DNA of 64,000 nt from Gemmata massiliana (lineage in GTDB: Bacteria; Planctomycetota; Planctomycetia; Gemmatales; Gemmataceae). The position numbers were made by a program, and so were the translations under genes. Below are positions 24,696 to 33,936 of this stretch, in pieces. The DNA lies in NCBI RefSeq assembly GCF_901538265.1, contig NZ_LR593886.1, positions 4,423,738 to 4,487,737 on the forward strand. The letters run 5' to 3'. The notes beneath the pieces are model-generated. The model was not told the origin of the DNA and did no database searches. It worked only from the letters and a program-made list of their open reading frames with translations. Position 1 is the first letter of the stretch; each line of letters begins with the position of its first letter.

Positions 24696-25004
24696 TTAGG
24701 CCAGCGGTACGATCACTTTGGCCCCGGACGAGTGCGTCATTTCCAGCAAGGCGCCCGTGGCCGCGGCCCCGACCAGACTGTACAGCATGAACCGCCCGTC
24801 CTTTTGGGCGGTCACCATTCCGGCCGACTTCAGGATGCTGAGGTGGTGCGACACGTTTACCATCTCGGTCTGGCACTCGCGCGCGAGCATAGTCACGGTC
24901 TTCTCGCCGGCCGCTAAAGCGCGGATCAGCGCGAGGCGCGTGGGTTCACCGGCAGCGGCGATCCAATTGGCCTGTGATTCGAGGGCGGAGGTGGGTTTCG
25001 GCAT
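24696..25004 (-). CDS. ArsR-type winged-helix regulator
   Basis: 102 residues. The winged-helix domain is recognisable: GEPTRLALIRALAAGEKTVT, then VNVSHHLSILKSAGMVTAQK and DGRFMLYSL. The first recognition region contains LARECQTEMVNVSHHL; the Cys there is at the position of ELCVC-type metal sites, but only one Cys is present, so it is probably not a classical arsenic or zinc sensor. The partner gene is unclear: a long non-coding gap precedes the divergent symporter gene, and the sigma factor gene lies downstream on the same strand. Confidence 0.85.
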   Translation of the reverse strand: MPKPTSALESQANWIAAAGEPTRLALIRALAAGEKTVTMLARECQTEMVNVSHHLSILKSAGMVTAQKDGRFMLYSLVGAAATGALLEMTHSSGAKVIVPLA

Positions 25005-25516
25005 TGGCGTTTTGTGGGGTTGGGGGTGGGATCGAGCTTGCGGTGCTCCCGCTTCGGCGGGCGTGCAAGCTCGGGTAGTCCGCGCAGCGACTTCTCTTCA
25101 GTTGAACCTGTCGGGTGAATGCCATCAAGTGCAACACCGCATTCCGCGATGAGTTTCAAGGGACACACCGGTAAAAGGTTCCAACCTTTCGCATTATTAA
25201 TAGGACTTATGAGCCGATATACGAACAGAAGAGTGCGGGGAGGTCGTTCCATTTGCCTGTTTGAGACAGATTGTAGGTTTTATGTCACTCAGACGCATCT
25301 CGAACGCTGAACAAAATCTGTACAATTAAAATTTTGTGAGTAAGAGTGAGTCGCTAAACTGCGTGCTGTGGTAGGATCGTCACCGTTTCGCAGGTAGACT
25401 CTACCGCGGCAAGCAGCCGATCTTTCGGCACGCGGTTCGCATTGCGCCAGCGACCTTACCCGTTCGACATACCGGCGCCTCTGTCGGTACGAGCCACTCA
25501 CCGGCCGGGATTGCCG
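25005..25516. other. Long intergenic region between ArsR and symporter genes
   Basis: About 510 bases with divergent genes on each side. The AT-rich part near 25300-25345 could contain promoters. Open frames on either strand have no recognisable content and I see no clear palindrome. Confidence 0.4.
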
Positions 25517-27028
25517 ATGCCCCAACTTTCTGCGCTCGATCTCACAATTATTGCGGTTTACATTCTCGGGATGACGCTGCTCGGCGTGTGGTTCACTCGC
25601 GCCCAGAAGGACTTGCGCACGTATTTCGTGGGCGGACGCAGCATCGGTTGGTTCATGATCCTCGTCTCGATCGTGGCCACCGAAACGAGTGCGGTCACGT
25701 TCTTGAGTGTGCCTGGGGTGGCGTTCAACCCGAACGGCGGGAACCTGACGTTTCTGCAACTCTCGTTCGGATACATCATCGGTCGGTGCGTGGTCGCGTG
25801 GCTGCTACTACCGCAATACATGAACGGCGAGTTGTTCAGCGCCTATGAGGTGCTGAAGCAGCGGTTCGACCCGTCCGTGCAGCGCGTCGCGAGCGGATTA
25901 TTCCTCCTGACCCGGACCGTAGCGGACGGGTTGCGCATCTTCCTCACCGCGCTGTTGCTCCAGTTCGTGTTGGGAGGCATCGGCCCGGCGATCGTGGTTG
26001 TGGGTGTGGTCACGATCGTTTACACCTACCTCGGCGGTATGAAGGCCGTCATCTGGACCGACCTGATTCAGTTCGTCATCAAGATCGCGGGGGCCGTGCT
26101 CGCGGGGATCTTTGCGCTAAAGCTGCTTCCGGGCGGGTGGGACCAGTTCCTCACCGAGGGCGAAGCCGCGGGCAAGTTCAAGGTGATCGACACGGTCTTC
26201 AAACCGACGGTCGCGCTGAACATCTGGGCCGGACTCATCGGCGGCGCGGTGTTCTCGATGGCGAGCCACGGGGCCGACCAACTCATGGTGCAGCGCTACC
26301 TCTGTGCCCGGTCGTTGGGGCAGGCGCGGTTCGCGCTCGTTGCGAGCGGGTTCGTGGTCTTCGTGCAGTTCCTCCTGTTCCTGTCGGTCGGCGTCGCGAT
26401 GTTCCTACTGAACCGGTCCGGCGGGTTCGATTTGGCGGAGGGCGTGCGCAACGATGAGGTATTCGGGCTGTTTATCGTGACGAAGATGCCGGTGGGGGTG
26501 GTGGGGATACTTGTGGCGGCGGTGCTGGCGGCGGCGATGTCCACACTGTCGTCGTCACTGAACAGTTCCGCGAACGCCGTTGTGACTGATTTCTATCGCC
26601 CGCTGCGCCCGGGACATTCGGAGCGGTGGTACGTGATGCTGTCGCGCGTCATGACGGCGGTATGGGGTATCGCACAGATGGCGGTGGCCTACGGCGCGTA
26701 CAAGTTTGGCGGGAACAAGAGCGTGATCGACCGGGTGCTGGAGGTCGCGGGGCTCACGATGGGGTTGTTGCTCGGGCTGTTCCTCCTCGGCACGATGCGA
26801 AAGTTGGTCGCATCGCGGGCCGCGCTCGCCGGGCTGGTGTGCGGGTTCCTGACTGTTTTTGTTCTTTGGTTGCCGTCGACCGGATTAACGACCGGTCTTC
26901 CGGAGTGGGCGCCGGTGTTTTATAAGGCGCCCCTGCTCGCGTTCCCGTGGTTCGCACCCATCGGGGCCGGAACGACGATTCTGATGGCCCTTATCTGGAA
27001 CGGGTTCTTGGGACGTAACCCGAAATAG
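25517..27028 (+). CDS. Sodium:solute symporter (SSS family)
   Basis: 503 residues from the ATG at 25517; upstream starts give a non-hydrophobic lead. About 13 hydrophobic helices are visible. SSS features: the N-terminal LTIIAVYILGMTLLGVWFTR, YFVGGRSIGWFMILVSIVAT with ETSAVTFLSVPG, and the central MASHGADQLMVQRYLCARSL with AMSTLSSSLNSSANAVVTDF, which carry sodium-site Ser/Thr residues. The family imports sugars, sialic acid, amino acids and others with Na+. Placed 260 bases before a MurQ-kinase fusion, it is a good candidate importer for MurNAc, GlcNAc or anhydro sugars; substrate inferred from context only. Confidence 0.9.
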   Translation: MPQLSALDLTIIAVYILGMTLLGVWFTRAQKDLRTYFVGGRSIGWFMILVSIVATETSAVTFLSVPGVAFNPNGGNLTFLQLSFGYIIGRCVVAWLLLPQYMNGELFSAYEVLKQRFDPSVQRVASGLFLLTRTVADGLRIFLTALLLQFVLGGIGPAIVVVGVVTIVYTYLGGMKAVIWTDLIQFVIKIAGAVLAGIFALKLLPGGWDQFLTEGEAAGKFKVIDTVFKPTVALNIWAGLIGGAVFSMASHGADQLMVQRYLCARSLGQARFALVASGFVVFVQFLLFLSVGVAMFLLNRSGGFDLAEGVRNDEVFGLFIVTKMPVGVVGILVAAVLAAAMSTLSSSLNSSANAVVTDFYRPLRPGHSERWYVMLSRVMTAVWGIAQMAVAYGAYKFGGNKSVIDRVLEVAGLTMGLLLGLFLLGTMRKLVASRAALAGLVCGFLTVFVLWLPSTGLTTGLPEWAPVFYKAPLLAFPWFAPIGAGTTILMALIWNGFLGRNPK

Positions 27029-27287
27029 TAGAAGTAAATGGAGTCTGTCGCGCAGACGCGAGTCTTCTATCAATGTCAACGAACGCGGTGACGAACTCGA
27101 TGGGCCGCAAGTTTCGAGATGAAAGTTGGCCGGTGGCGTCAATGAGCGGCGAGATTTTTGGCCCGCTCATGAGTTTCGACCTACCACACAAGATTGCCCA
27201 GTGCGGCATGCCTGTTGCATAGCCGAAACGCATCGACTCCGGTAACTCGAACGCGCTGCGGCGACCATTAGATGGTCGGTTTAATCA

Positions 27288-29162
27288 ATGGATCACCTTC
27301 AAACCGAAGCACGGAACCCCGCATCGTCCGAGCTGGACGAACTCTCCGCGCTTCAGTTCGTCCGGCTGATGTGTACAGAGGATGCGAAAATCATCCCGGC
27401 CGTTGCTTCGCAGGCAGAAGTGATTGCACGGGCGATTGAGGTAATCACCGATCGGTTAAAGGCAGGCGGGCGGCTCGTTTACATTGGCGCCGGCACATCC
27501 GGCCGGCTCGGTGTTCTCGACGCAAGTGAATGCCCTCCTACGTTTAACGCTCCGCAGGGACTTGTGGTTGGCCTCATTGCAGGCGGATCCACTGCACTTA
27601 CGAACGCGATCGAAGGGGCCGAGGATCGCTCGGACCTTGCGCTCAGCGACCTCGCCACGGTTTCTCTGACGGCCGCTGACGTGTTGGTCGGGATCGCGAG
27701 CAGTGGACGCACGCCGTATGTTTTGACGGCCATTAATCATGCGCGAAAACTTGGTGCGTTTACAATTGGGCTGTCGTGTAATCACGACTCGGAAGTGAGT
27801 GCGTGTGCCGACCTCGCGATTGCGCCGGTGGTCGGTCCCGAGATCTTGAGCGGCTCCACGAGGTTGAAGGCAGGAACCGCGACGAAGCTCGTGTTGAACA
27901 TTCTCAGCACGGGCGCAATGGTCAAGCTCGGCAAGACTTACGGCAATTTGATGGTGGACTTGCGGGCCACCAACGAGAAGCTGAAGGTGCGCACCAACCG
28001 CATCGTCCGCGAAGCGACTGGACTGGACCAATCCGCGGCAGATGTGCTCCTCAATAACTGCGGGCGCGAACTCAAAACGGCTCTCGTTTCGCAGTTGGCC
28101 GGTATTTCGGCGGATGAGGCACGTGAACGCTTGCGAACGGCGAACGGGTTGGTTCGTGCTGCAGTGAGTACGAACGGCAAAAACGGCAAGCACCACGGTA
28201 ACGGGAACGGACACGCGAAGACGAACACGGAACAGCTCGTGCTCGGTGTCGATGGCGGCGGAACCAGTACGATCGTGTTACTTGCGGCTCGGACCGCGGA
28301 CGGGTGGAAATCGCTGGGCCGTGGAGAAGCCGGGCCGTCGAACCGCCACGCGGTCGGTACTTCCAGCGCTCTTGCTGCCCTCGATGAAGCGACCACGCGG
28401 GCATTTGCGGCAGCAGGTCGGGCACGGCAACCGGTTCGGGCCGCGTGTCTCGGGTTGGCCGGGGCCGGGCGTCCCGGGGACCAGGAAATTGTGCGCGAAT
28501 GGGCTGCTCGTGCTCGGCTGGCTGAAACTGTTGATGTGATTGAAGATGCGGCGTTACTGCTGGCCGCTGGTACGCCGAATGGGTCCGGGGTTGCGATCGT
28601 GGCCGGTACCGGATCGATGGCGTTTGCACGCTGCCCGGACGGTCGCACGGCGCGATCGGGCGGGTGGGGGCCGCTCCTCGGTGACGAGGGGAGTGGTTAC
28701 GCGATCGCACTCGCTGGATTGCGTGCCGCAGCGCGTTCCGCTGACGGGCGCGCACCAGTTACCCCGCTCACCGATCGCTTGCTCACGGTGCTCGGTTTGA
28801 AACGCCCCCAAGAACTCGTTGGCGTGGTTTACCGCGGGGGCGATCGGGCCTCGCTCGCCGCACTCGCGCCGGTCGTGCTGGAAGCCGCCGAGAGCGGTGA
28901 TCCGGTTGCAGATGCGATTGTTCGTGAGGCTGCGTGCGAACTCGCCGCTGCCGCTGCTGCTGCCGCTCGTGCGCTCGATCTGGGTGCATCGTTCCCGATC
29001 GCGCTCGCGGGCGGGTTGCTCGTTTCTGGTCCCGGTTACTGCGAGCGGTTTTTGGCTGCTTTAACGGATCGAGGTCTGTCCGCGGCTCCCGTAACGCTCG
29101 TCCGCGAACCGGCCGAAGGTGCCGTTCGCCTTGCCCTCGATCGCATTTCCGTTCCCTCCTGA
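27288..29162 (+). CDS. murQ: MurNAc-6-phosphate etherase fused to BadF/BcrA-type sugar kinase
   Basis: 624 residues. Residues 1-300 are MurQ (SIS fold): GGRLVYIGAGTSGRLGVLDA with catalytic Glu81 in ASECPPTF, NAIEGAEDRSD, GIASSGRTPYV and the C-terminal UBA-like end. MurQ turns MurNAc-6-P into GlcNAc-6-P plus D-lactate. A Gly/Asn/His-rich linker (about 297-316) leads to a second domain from 320: LGVDGGGTSTIVLLA (phosphate 1), CLGLAGAGRPGD, AIVAGTGSMAFA and LLGDEGSGYAIAL, the BadF/BcrA/N-acetylglucosamine kinase ASKHA family. The kinase could phosphorylate GlcNAc or MurNAc (like clostridial MurK), supplying MurQ with substrate. The fusion is the core of the proposed salvage cassette. Confidence 0.92.
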   Translation: MDHLQTEARNPASSELDELSALQFVRLMCTEDAKIIPAVASQAEVIARAIEVITDRLKAGGRLVYIGAGTSGRLGVLDASECPPTFNAPQGLVVGLIAGGSTALTNAIEGAEDRSDLALSDLATVSLTAADVLVGIASSGRTPYVLTAINHARKLGAFTIGLSCNHDSEVSACADLAIAPVVGPEILSGSTRLKAGTATKLVLNILSTGAMVKLGKTYGNLMVDLRATNEKLKVRTNRIVREATGLDQSAADVLLNNCGRELKTALVSQLAGISADEARERLRTANGLVRAAVSTNGKNGKHHGNGNGHAKTNTEQLVLGVDGGGTSTIVLLAARTADGWKSLGRGEAGPSNRHAVGTSSALAALDEATTRAFAAAGRARQPVRAACLGLAGAGRPGDQEIVREWAARARLAETVDVIEDAALLLAAGTPNGSGVAIVAGTGSMAFARCPDGRTARSGGWGPLLGDEGSGYAIALAGLRAAARSADGRAPVTPLTDRLLTVLGLKRPQELVGVVYRGGDRASLAALAPVVLEAAESGDPVADAIVREAACELAAAAAAAARALDLGASFPIALAGGLLVSGPGYCERFLAALTDRGLSAAPVTLVREPAEGAVRLALDRISVPS

Positions 29163-29172
29163 GAGATCTGCC

Positions 29173-30636
29173 ATGCGCCGGTATTTGGTCGGGCTAATTG
29201 CCCTCGGCCTCTGCGCGCCCATTTCTAGGGCCGCAGACGTGCCGCCACCGCTGAAACGCGAGTTCCGCGGGGTTTGGGTCGCTACAGTCTCGAACATCGA
29301 CTGGCCGAGCAAGCCGGGCCTTCCTGCCGAGAAGCAGAAAGCGGAGCTGATCGCGATTCTCGACAAGACTGTGGAACTGAAACTCAACGCGGTCGTCTTC
29401 CAGGTTCGGCCGATGGCCGATTCGCTCTACGAATCGAAACTGGAGCCGTGGAGCGAGTACCTGACGGGCACGATGGGCAAATCGCCGGGTTACGACCCGC
29501 TCGCGTTCGTAGTCGAAGAGGCCCACAAACGTGGTTTGGAGCTGCATGCGTGGTTCAACCCGTACCGCGCCCGACACCCGTCGGCGAAGTCTCCCGCGCC
29601 TGCTGACCACATCACCAAAACGCGGCCGGACCTCGCGAAGCCTTACGGCACGCACTACTGGATGAACCCGACGAACACCGAAGTGCAGGACCGCTCGATC
29701 GCAGTCGTCCTCGATGTGGTGAAGCGATACGACATCGATGGCATTCACATCGACGATTACTTCTACCCGTACAAGGAGAAGGGCGCGGACGGGAAGATCA
29801 TCGCGTTCCCCGACGACGACACCTGGGATAAGTACCAAAAGGCTGGCGGGAAATTGAACCGTGACGACTGGCGCCGCGATGCTGTAAACACCTTCGTGCA
29901 AAGGATGTACACCGAAACGAAGAAAGCGAAACCGTGGGTGAAAGTGGGGATCAGCCCGTTCGGGGTCTGGCGTCCGGGATATCCCGCAGGCATTGCGGGT
30001 TTGGACCAGTTCGCGGATCTCTACGCGGATGCCAAATTGTGGCTCAACGAGGGGTGGGTGGACTACTTCACGCCTCAACTCTACTGGCCAATCGCCCAGG
30101 AAAAGCAGAGCTTCCCGAAGCTGCTCAACTGGTGGGTAGGCGAGAACACCAAGAACCGGCACCTCTGGCCGGGGTTGTACACGAGCCGCGTGACGGGGCA
30201 GGAGAAGGGCTGGCCCTCGAAGGAAGTCGCCGATCAGATCACGATCACTCGGAAACAAAAGAGCACGGACGGCGCAATCCACTTCAGCATGAAGGCCCTT
30301 GTGCGCAATTCTGGCGGGGTCGCGGACGAATTGAAGAAAACCTATGAAGAACCCGCACTCGTGCCGGAAACGCCGTGGCTCGCTCAGGGAAAGCCCCCTG
30401 TGAAGCCGGACGTCACCCGCGATGCCGTCGACGGTAAGCCGGTGCTTCGCGTTAAGGCGGCTGCGGGAACGCGATTCGTCGTTCTGTGGACACAGACGGG
30501 GGAGACGTGGGTCACGAGCGTTCACGGCTTGTCGGCCGACGGAACCGCGACTCTTCCCACCTCGGAGAAGAGCCGCGTAGTAGCCACCGTTCTCGACCAC
30601 ACGGCACGCGAAAGTGCCCCGTGTGTCGTGAAGTGA
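29173..30636 (+). CDS. GHL10/DUF4015-type glycoside hydrolase-like protein (YngK-like)
   Basis: 487 residues from the ATG at 29173, which starts a signal peptide (MRRYLVGLIALGLCAPISRA), 10 bases after the MurQ-kinase stop. GHL10 landmarks: EFRGVWVATVSNIDWPSKPG, NAVVFQVRPMADSLY, GLELHAWFNPYRA, DIDGIHIDDYFYPY and WVKVGISPFGVWRPG, the TIM-barrel family seen in B. subtilis YngK. The C-terminal 90 residues form an extra beta-rich domain. Secreted or periplasmic. Its place directly after MurQ suggests it releases amino sugars from peptidoglycan or another GlcNAc polymer; the enzyme activity is inferred. Confidence 0.88.
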   Translation: MRRYLVGLIALGLCAPISRAADVPPPLKREFRGVWVATVSNIDWPSKPGLPAEKQKAELIAILDKTVELKLNAVVFQVRPMADSLYESKLEPWSEYLTGTMGKSPGYDPLAFVVEEAHKRGLELHAWFNPYRARHPSAKSPAPADHITKTRPDLAKPYGTHYWMNPTNTEVQDRSIAVVLDVVKRYDIDGIHIDDYFYPYKEKGADGKIIAFPDDDTWDKYQKAGGKLNRDDWRRDAVNTFVQRMYTETKKAKPWVKVGISPFGVWRPGYPAGIAGLDQFADLYADAKLWLNEGWVDYFTPQLYWPIAQEKQSFPKLLNWWVGENTKNRHLWPGLYTSRVTGQEKGWPSKEVADQITITRKQKSTDGAIHFSMKALVRNSGGVADELKKTYEEPALVPETPWLAQGKPPVKPDVTRDAVDGKPVLRVKAAAGTRFVVLWTQTGETWVTSVHGLSADGTATLPTSEKSRVVATVLDHTARESAPCVVK

Positions 30637-30639
30637 CCG

Positions 30640-31032
30640 TTACTTCGCTTTAGGGGCCGCCTTAAACTCGTCGGCGGTCATCCGTTTTACGACACCGTTC
30701 TGAAGCACGGCCCACCCACCTGCGGTGGGCACGTCTTTTTGGTACGCCAGAACGGATTCGGACCCCGCAGCCGGGGCCGTACCCCAATTCACCACCACTT
30801 CTCCCGACCGAACGACCGCGAACCCGAGCGGGTAAGCGTTCTCGTAATTACGTAAATCGTCGGCTTTTTGGGCCGGTGGTTTCCCCTGTTCGGCGCGAAG
30901 TTGGCACAGCCCGTAAACCTCGTCGAGGGCCGCTTTCTTGTCGTCCGACGGACCTGTGGGCTGATCGGAACTGCACCCAACCAAGGCGCAGGTTGTGACC
31001 GCGATGGCGGCCACGAATAGCGTTCGGAACAT
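30640..31032 (-). CDS. DUF1559-associated lipoprotein (paralog B)
   Basis: 130 residues from the ATG at 31032, 11 bases after the stop of the DUF1559 gene upstream. Lipoprotein signal with lipobox VGCSSD (Cys near 20). The body has KKAALDEVYGLCQLRAEQGK, then YENAYPLGFAVVRSGEVVVN and GGWAVLQNGVVKRMTADEFK. It is clearly homologous to the lipoprotein at 32178-32585 (shared YPLGF-V-SG-VVV-WG, VLAY-K--PT-GGW-LQN). Presumed envelope partner of the pilin-like protein. The stop is almost back-to-back with the convergent GHL10 gene. Confidence 0.82.
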   Translation of the reverse strand: MFRTLFVAAIAVTTCALVGCSSDQPTGPSDDKKAALDEVYGLCQLRAEQGKPPAQKADDLRNYENAYPLGFAVVRSGEVVVNWGTAPAAGSESVLAYQKDVPTAGGWAVLQNGVVKRMTADEFKAAPKAK

Positions 31033-31043
31033 CTCCGCCTCGG

Positions 31044-32057
31044 TTAGTTGTCGGTGAAGAGGTCGCCGTTCGCCCGCGTGCCCATCGCTCGCCACGTTTC
31101 GATGGAAATCGAATCGCGGACGAACCGCACGCTCCCGTCGCCCATGCACGCGTTGACCCCGCCGGTGTGGGCACTACGGGCCGTAATGTGCCCGGCGAAC
31201 AGGGTTCCTGTGTCCCCGGACCGCAGCCCGAGATCGAGGCAGTCGCCGGCCTTGGCGTTGGGAACTTGTGTGTGAGTGTACAGGCTGGTGGCCATCAGGT
31301 TGCGGTAGTACTGCAGCCCGGCGTACCGGACGAACGATCCGCTGTTCTGCCCGCAGTTCGAGGGCGGAACCAGGTCATCAACAGCGGGGTTACCGAAGGT
31401 GATGAGCCGAACGTCCTGCGGGTCGAACGTTCCGGCCGTGTTGTTGCCCCGACGGATCTCCGCGAACATCGCGGTATTGCTCGTTCCGTCGGTGATCGCG
31501 GTGATTTTGAACCCCTGCGGGTTGAACTGCGCGCCGTTTTTGGGGATGTAGTAAAACAGCCCACCCATTGGGCTGGATTGTGATCCGGCCGTGTACGCTT
31601 GGGCGCCGATGCTGCCGAAGTAATTCGACTTCCCGGCCCCGCCATTTGTGGCTTGCGAAGGGTCGGACGGGCAAAGGTAAAACGGCACTTGTTGAACGCG
31701 GGCGTTGGCGTTGTTTGCGTGAGCGTTCACATCCTGGGTCAGGTCGAACAGGTTGTACACATTGGCTTGTTCGACATAGGCGAGGATCACGGCCTGGAGC
31801 GAAGCCCGGCTGTTCGCGGCCGGGTTGTTTGTCGGGGTCGGCCCGGCGCCCGGGGGCAGCGTCCCGAAACTGCTCTCGTAGTTATGGGCGGCGAGCCCGA
31901 GTTGCTTCAGGTTGTTCTGGCACTTCATTCGTGCCGCGGCCTCGCGAACCTTTTGCACCGCGGGCAGCAGCAGCCCGATCAGAATGGCAATGATCGCAAT
32001 GACGACCAATAGTTCGATCAACGTAAACGCCCGCGAGCGGGCCGAACCGCGCAACAT
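31044..32057 (-). CDS. DUF1559 domain pseudopilin-like protein
   Basis: 337 residues from the ATG at 32057 ([13 protein letters not shown]); an upstream ATG at 32087 is less likely. The prepilin helix [20 protein letters not shown] has Ala, not Gly, before the Phe, a substitution tolerated by some prepilin peptidases. Then [51 protein letters not shown] and the C-terminal [19 protein letters not shown]. It is 11 bases upstream of its lipoprotein partner. I see no strong -24/-12 promoter in the 120 bases upstream, so it may be read through from 33709. Confidence 0.92.
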   Translation of the reverse strand: MLRGSARSRAFTLIELLVVIAIIAILIGLLLPAVQKVREAAARMKCQNNLKQLGLAAHNYESSFGTLPPGAGPTPTNNPAANSRASLQAVILAYVEQANVYNLFDLTQDVNAHANNANARVQQVPFYLCPSDPSQATNGGAGKSNYFGSIGAQAYTAGSQSSPMGGLFYYIPKNGAQFNPQGFKITAITDGTSNTAMFAEIRRGNNTAGTFDPQDVRLITFGNPAVDDLVPPSNCGQNSGSFVRYAGLQYYRNLMATSLYTHTQVPNAKAGDCLDLGLRSGDTGTLFAGHITARSAHTGGVNACMGDGSVRFVRDSISIETWRAMGTRANGDLFTDN

Positions 32058-32177
32058 ATACGAACCTCGGGTGATGGCATGTGGCACCCGAGGTAGACGC
32101 AGACGGCGGACCGTGGGCCGTGAAGATTGAGTCAGACTTGCGCGTTCGGTTCGAGTAATGGCACGTGAGCGATGCGG

Positions 32178-32585
32178 TTACTGTGCCTTCGGTGCGGACG
32201 CGAAATCACTGGCCGACATTTGCTTGGTCGTCGTGTTCTGGAGCAACACCCACCCGCCTTCAGTGGGTGTTTTCTTTTCGTAAGCGATCACGTTCGTCGG
32301 CCCGGACGCGGCTTCGCCTTCGCCCCCGATTTTCGCACCCCATACGACGACCACATCACCCGACTGTACGGCTTGAAAACCCAGGGGATAACCGTTCTGG
32401 TATTTGGTCAGGTCCGCGACCTTCTTCGGTCCCTTACCGGTTTCGCCGCTGTACATCTGGATGAGGCCGCCCACTTCGTGAAGGACCGCGTCCGCGCCCG
32501 GGCCTTGTGAAGTGGATTGGCTCTGATTCGACGAGCAGCCAGCAAGGGCGAGCGTGCCAAAGAGGAACAGCGCGAAGCGACCCAT
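32178..32585 (-). CDS. DUF1559-associated lipoprotein (paralog A)
   Basis: 135 residues. Lipoprotein signal MGRFALFLFGTLALAGCSSN (lipobox LAGC). The body DAVLHEVGGLIQMYSGETGK, then YQNGYPLGFQAVQSGDVVVV and GGWVLLQNTTTKQMSASDFA, aligns with the paralog at 30640-31032. It is separated from the preceding DUF1559 gene by 77 bases that contain a strong hairpin with a T-rich tail on this strand, which would lower its expression relative to the pilin-like gene. Confidence 0.85.
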   Translation of the reverse strand: MGRFALFLFGTLALAGCSSNQSQSTSQGPGADAVLHEVGGLIQMYSGETGKGPKKVADLTKYQNGYPLGFQAVQSGDVVVVWGAKIGGEGEAASGPTNVIAYEKKTPTEGGWVLLQNTTTKQMSASDFASAPKAQ

Positions 32586-32608
32586 TGGGGAAACCCGAAA
32601 GGAAGTAA

Positions 32609-32642
32609 AGAAATAAAACGGCCCGCGGAACGTTCCGCGGGC
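32609..32642 (-). terminator. Perfect-palindrome terminator/attenuator inside the DUF1559-lipoprotein unit
   Basis: GCCCGCGGAACGTTCCGCGGGC (32621-32642) is fully self-complementary. On the minus strand it is followed by CGTTTTATTTCTTT, so it forms an intrinsic terminator directly after the DUF1559 stop and before the lipoprotein start at 32585. Partial read-through would set a high pilin-to-lipoprotein ratio. Confidence 0.8.
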
Positions 32643-32662
32643 GTGTGGTATTCAGAGCACAT

Positions 32663-33709
32663 TTACTCAGAGACGACTTCGCCACCGGCCCGTGTACCCA
32701 TCGAGCGCCAGTTTACGAACGAGATCGATTCGTTCACGAACCGCACGCTCCCGTCGGCCATACACGCGTTCGCTCCACCGGTGTGGTAGCTACTGGCCGC
32801 GATGTGCATGGACGCAAACGATGTGCTCCCGCAACTGTACCGTTGGCCGGTCGGTGATTTTTTGTTCCAGTTGACCGGCAGGGTGTGGGTGTACACAAAA
32901 TTCGACGGCAAGTTCCGGTAGTACTGGTAGCCGACGTACTTGATCGAGCTGCTCCAGTTACTGCCGTCGACGCACATGCTGATCGTCGTTCCGTCGGTCT
33001 CGTTGTATCCGCTGTTCCCACTGTTGATGATGATCGTGGCGTGGTCACGGATGCCGCTGGCTGCGTTGTACACGGTCGTCGATCGCATTACCTCGGCGAA
33101 CATCGCGGTGTTGCTGGTCCCGTCGGATACGCCCAGGATCGCGATCCCCTTCATCGTTTGACCGGCAGAGGGGTACGGGATTGAAAAGATCCCGTCGTTC
33201 ACGCCACCGCCTCCGCGGTAACCGGCGTAGGCCCCGAGCGAACCAAAGTAGTTCTGCCGTCCCGCTCCGAAGTAAGTTTCGCTCGAAGCGTCCGAGGGGC
33301 ACAGGAACACGGGCACGTCGCCGGTGCGGGCCGCCGCGTTGGCCCCGGTGAGTGCCGGAATCGAGGAGTGAATCGGGGCGTCGCTGTTCACGTTGTAGTT
33401 CATGTTGAACTGGTTGAACTTGTTCGCCTGCTCAAAGTACGGCAGCAGCAGGGCTTGCAGCGGAGCCCCGGACGACACCGTGCTACCCGCGATCACCGTG
33501 GTGTGCTGAGTGGGTGGGAGCGTGCCGTTCGCCGATTCGTAGTTGTGCGCGGCCAGTCCGAACTGCTTCAAATTGTTTTGGCACTTCATACGCGCGGCGG
33601 CCTCGCGCACCTTTTGAACCGCTGGCAACAACAGACCGATCAAGATAGCAATGATGGCTATTACGACTAACAACTCAATCAACGTAAACCCGCGACGCGA
33701 ACGCGACAT
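32663..33709 (-). CDS. DUF1559 domain pseudopilin-like protein
   Basis: 348 residues from the ATG at 33709 ([12 protein letters not shown]); an ATG at 33748 lies within the predicted leader. The prepilin motif [20 protein letters not shown] has the canonical Gly-Phe junction and +5 Glu. It continues [52 protein letters not shown] and the C-terminal [21 protein letters not shown] sigma-54-type promoter at 33757-33772 directs it, and a sigma-54 activator gene lies immediately upstream. It is likely the most strongly controlled member of the tandem pair of units. Confidence 0.93.
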   Translation of the reverse strand: MSRSRRGFTLIELLVVIAIIAILIGLLLPAVQKVREAAARMKCQNNLKQFGLAAHNYESANGTLPPTQHTTVIAGSTVSSGAPLQALLLPYFEQANKFNQFNMNYNVNSDAPIHSSIPALTGANAAARTGDVPVFLCPSDASSETYFGAGRQNYFGSLGAYAGYRGGGGVNDGIFSIPYPSAGQTMKGIAILGVSDGTSNTAMFAEVMRSTTVYNAASGIRDHATIIINSGNSGYNETDGTTISMCVDGSNWSSSIKYVGYQYYRNLPSNFVYTHTLPVNWNKKSPTGQRYSCGSTSFASMHIAASSYHTGGANACMADGSVRFVNESISFVNWRSMGTRAGGEVVSE

Positions 33710-33756
33710 GGCGACCTCGGATGAAGAGACTGATTTCAGAGGCTTCACATTTTCAT

Positions 33757-33772
33757 TGCACGTCGCGTACCA
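33757..33772 (-). promoter_or_regulatory. Sigma-54 (-24/-12) promoter
   Basis: On the minus strand, TGGTACGCGACGTGCA has GG and GC separated by exactly 10 bases and matches TGGCACG-N4-TTGCA at 10 of 12 fixed positions. The predicted transcript start is about 37 bases before the ATG at 33709. Confidence 0.7.
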
Positions 33773-33876
33773 ATGGGACCACTGACTCGAAATGTGGAAG
33801 CGTTTTGAGGAAACGAAGAGTGAAGTGTTGCGATGAGGTAACGAGTGTTGGTCCGGAGGGATGTGACAGAACTGCC

Positions 33877-33936
33877 GTGTCGAAATATGTGTCGGCGAGT
33901 CGTCACTTCGTCACGCTCGTGTCGATCATTCGACAC
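33877..33936 (-). promoter_or_regulatory. Candidate enhancer element: CGACAC x3 + CGTGACGAA
   Basis: On the minus strand CGACAC lies at 33924-33919, 33894-33889 and 33882-33877, with CGTGACGAA at 33915-33907. An additional inverted copy makes the palindrome GTGTCGA-TCAT-TCGACAC at 33919-33936, which overlaps the stop of the activator gene. The block is 105-165 bases upstream of the -24/-12 promoter. It has the same components as 18200-18270. The palindrome could also act as a terminator for the activator gene. Confidence 0.55.

Noticed and set aside
32058..32177. Possible -24/-12 promoter before the DUF1559 gene at 32057
   Set aside because: GG-N10-GC pairs exist by chance (for example CGGTCCGCCGTCTGCG on the minus strand), but neither half matches the consensus and no CGACAC/CGTGACGAA element is present.
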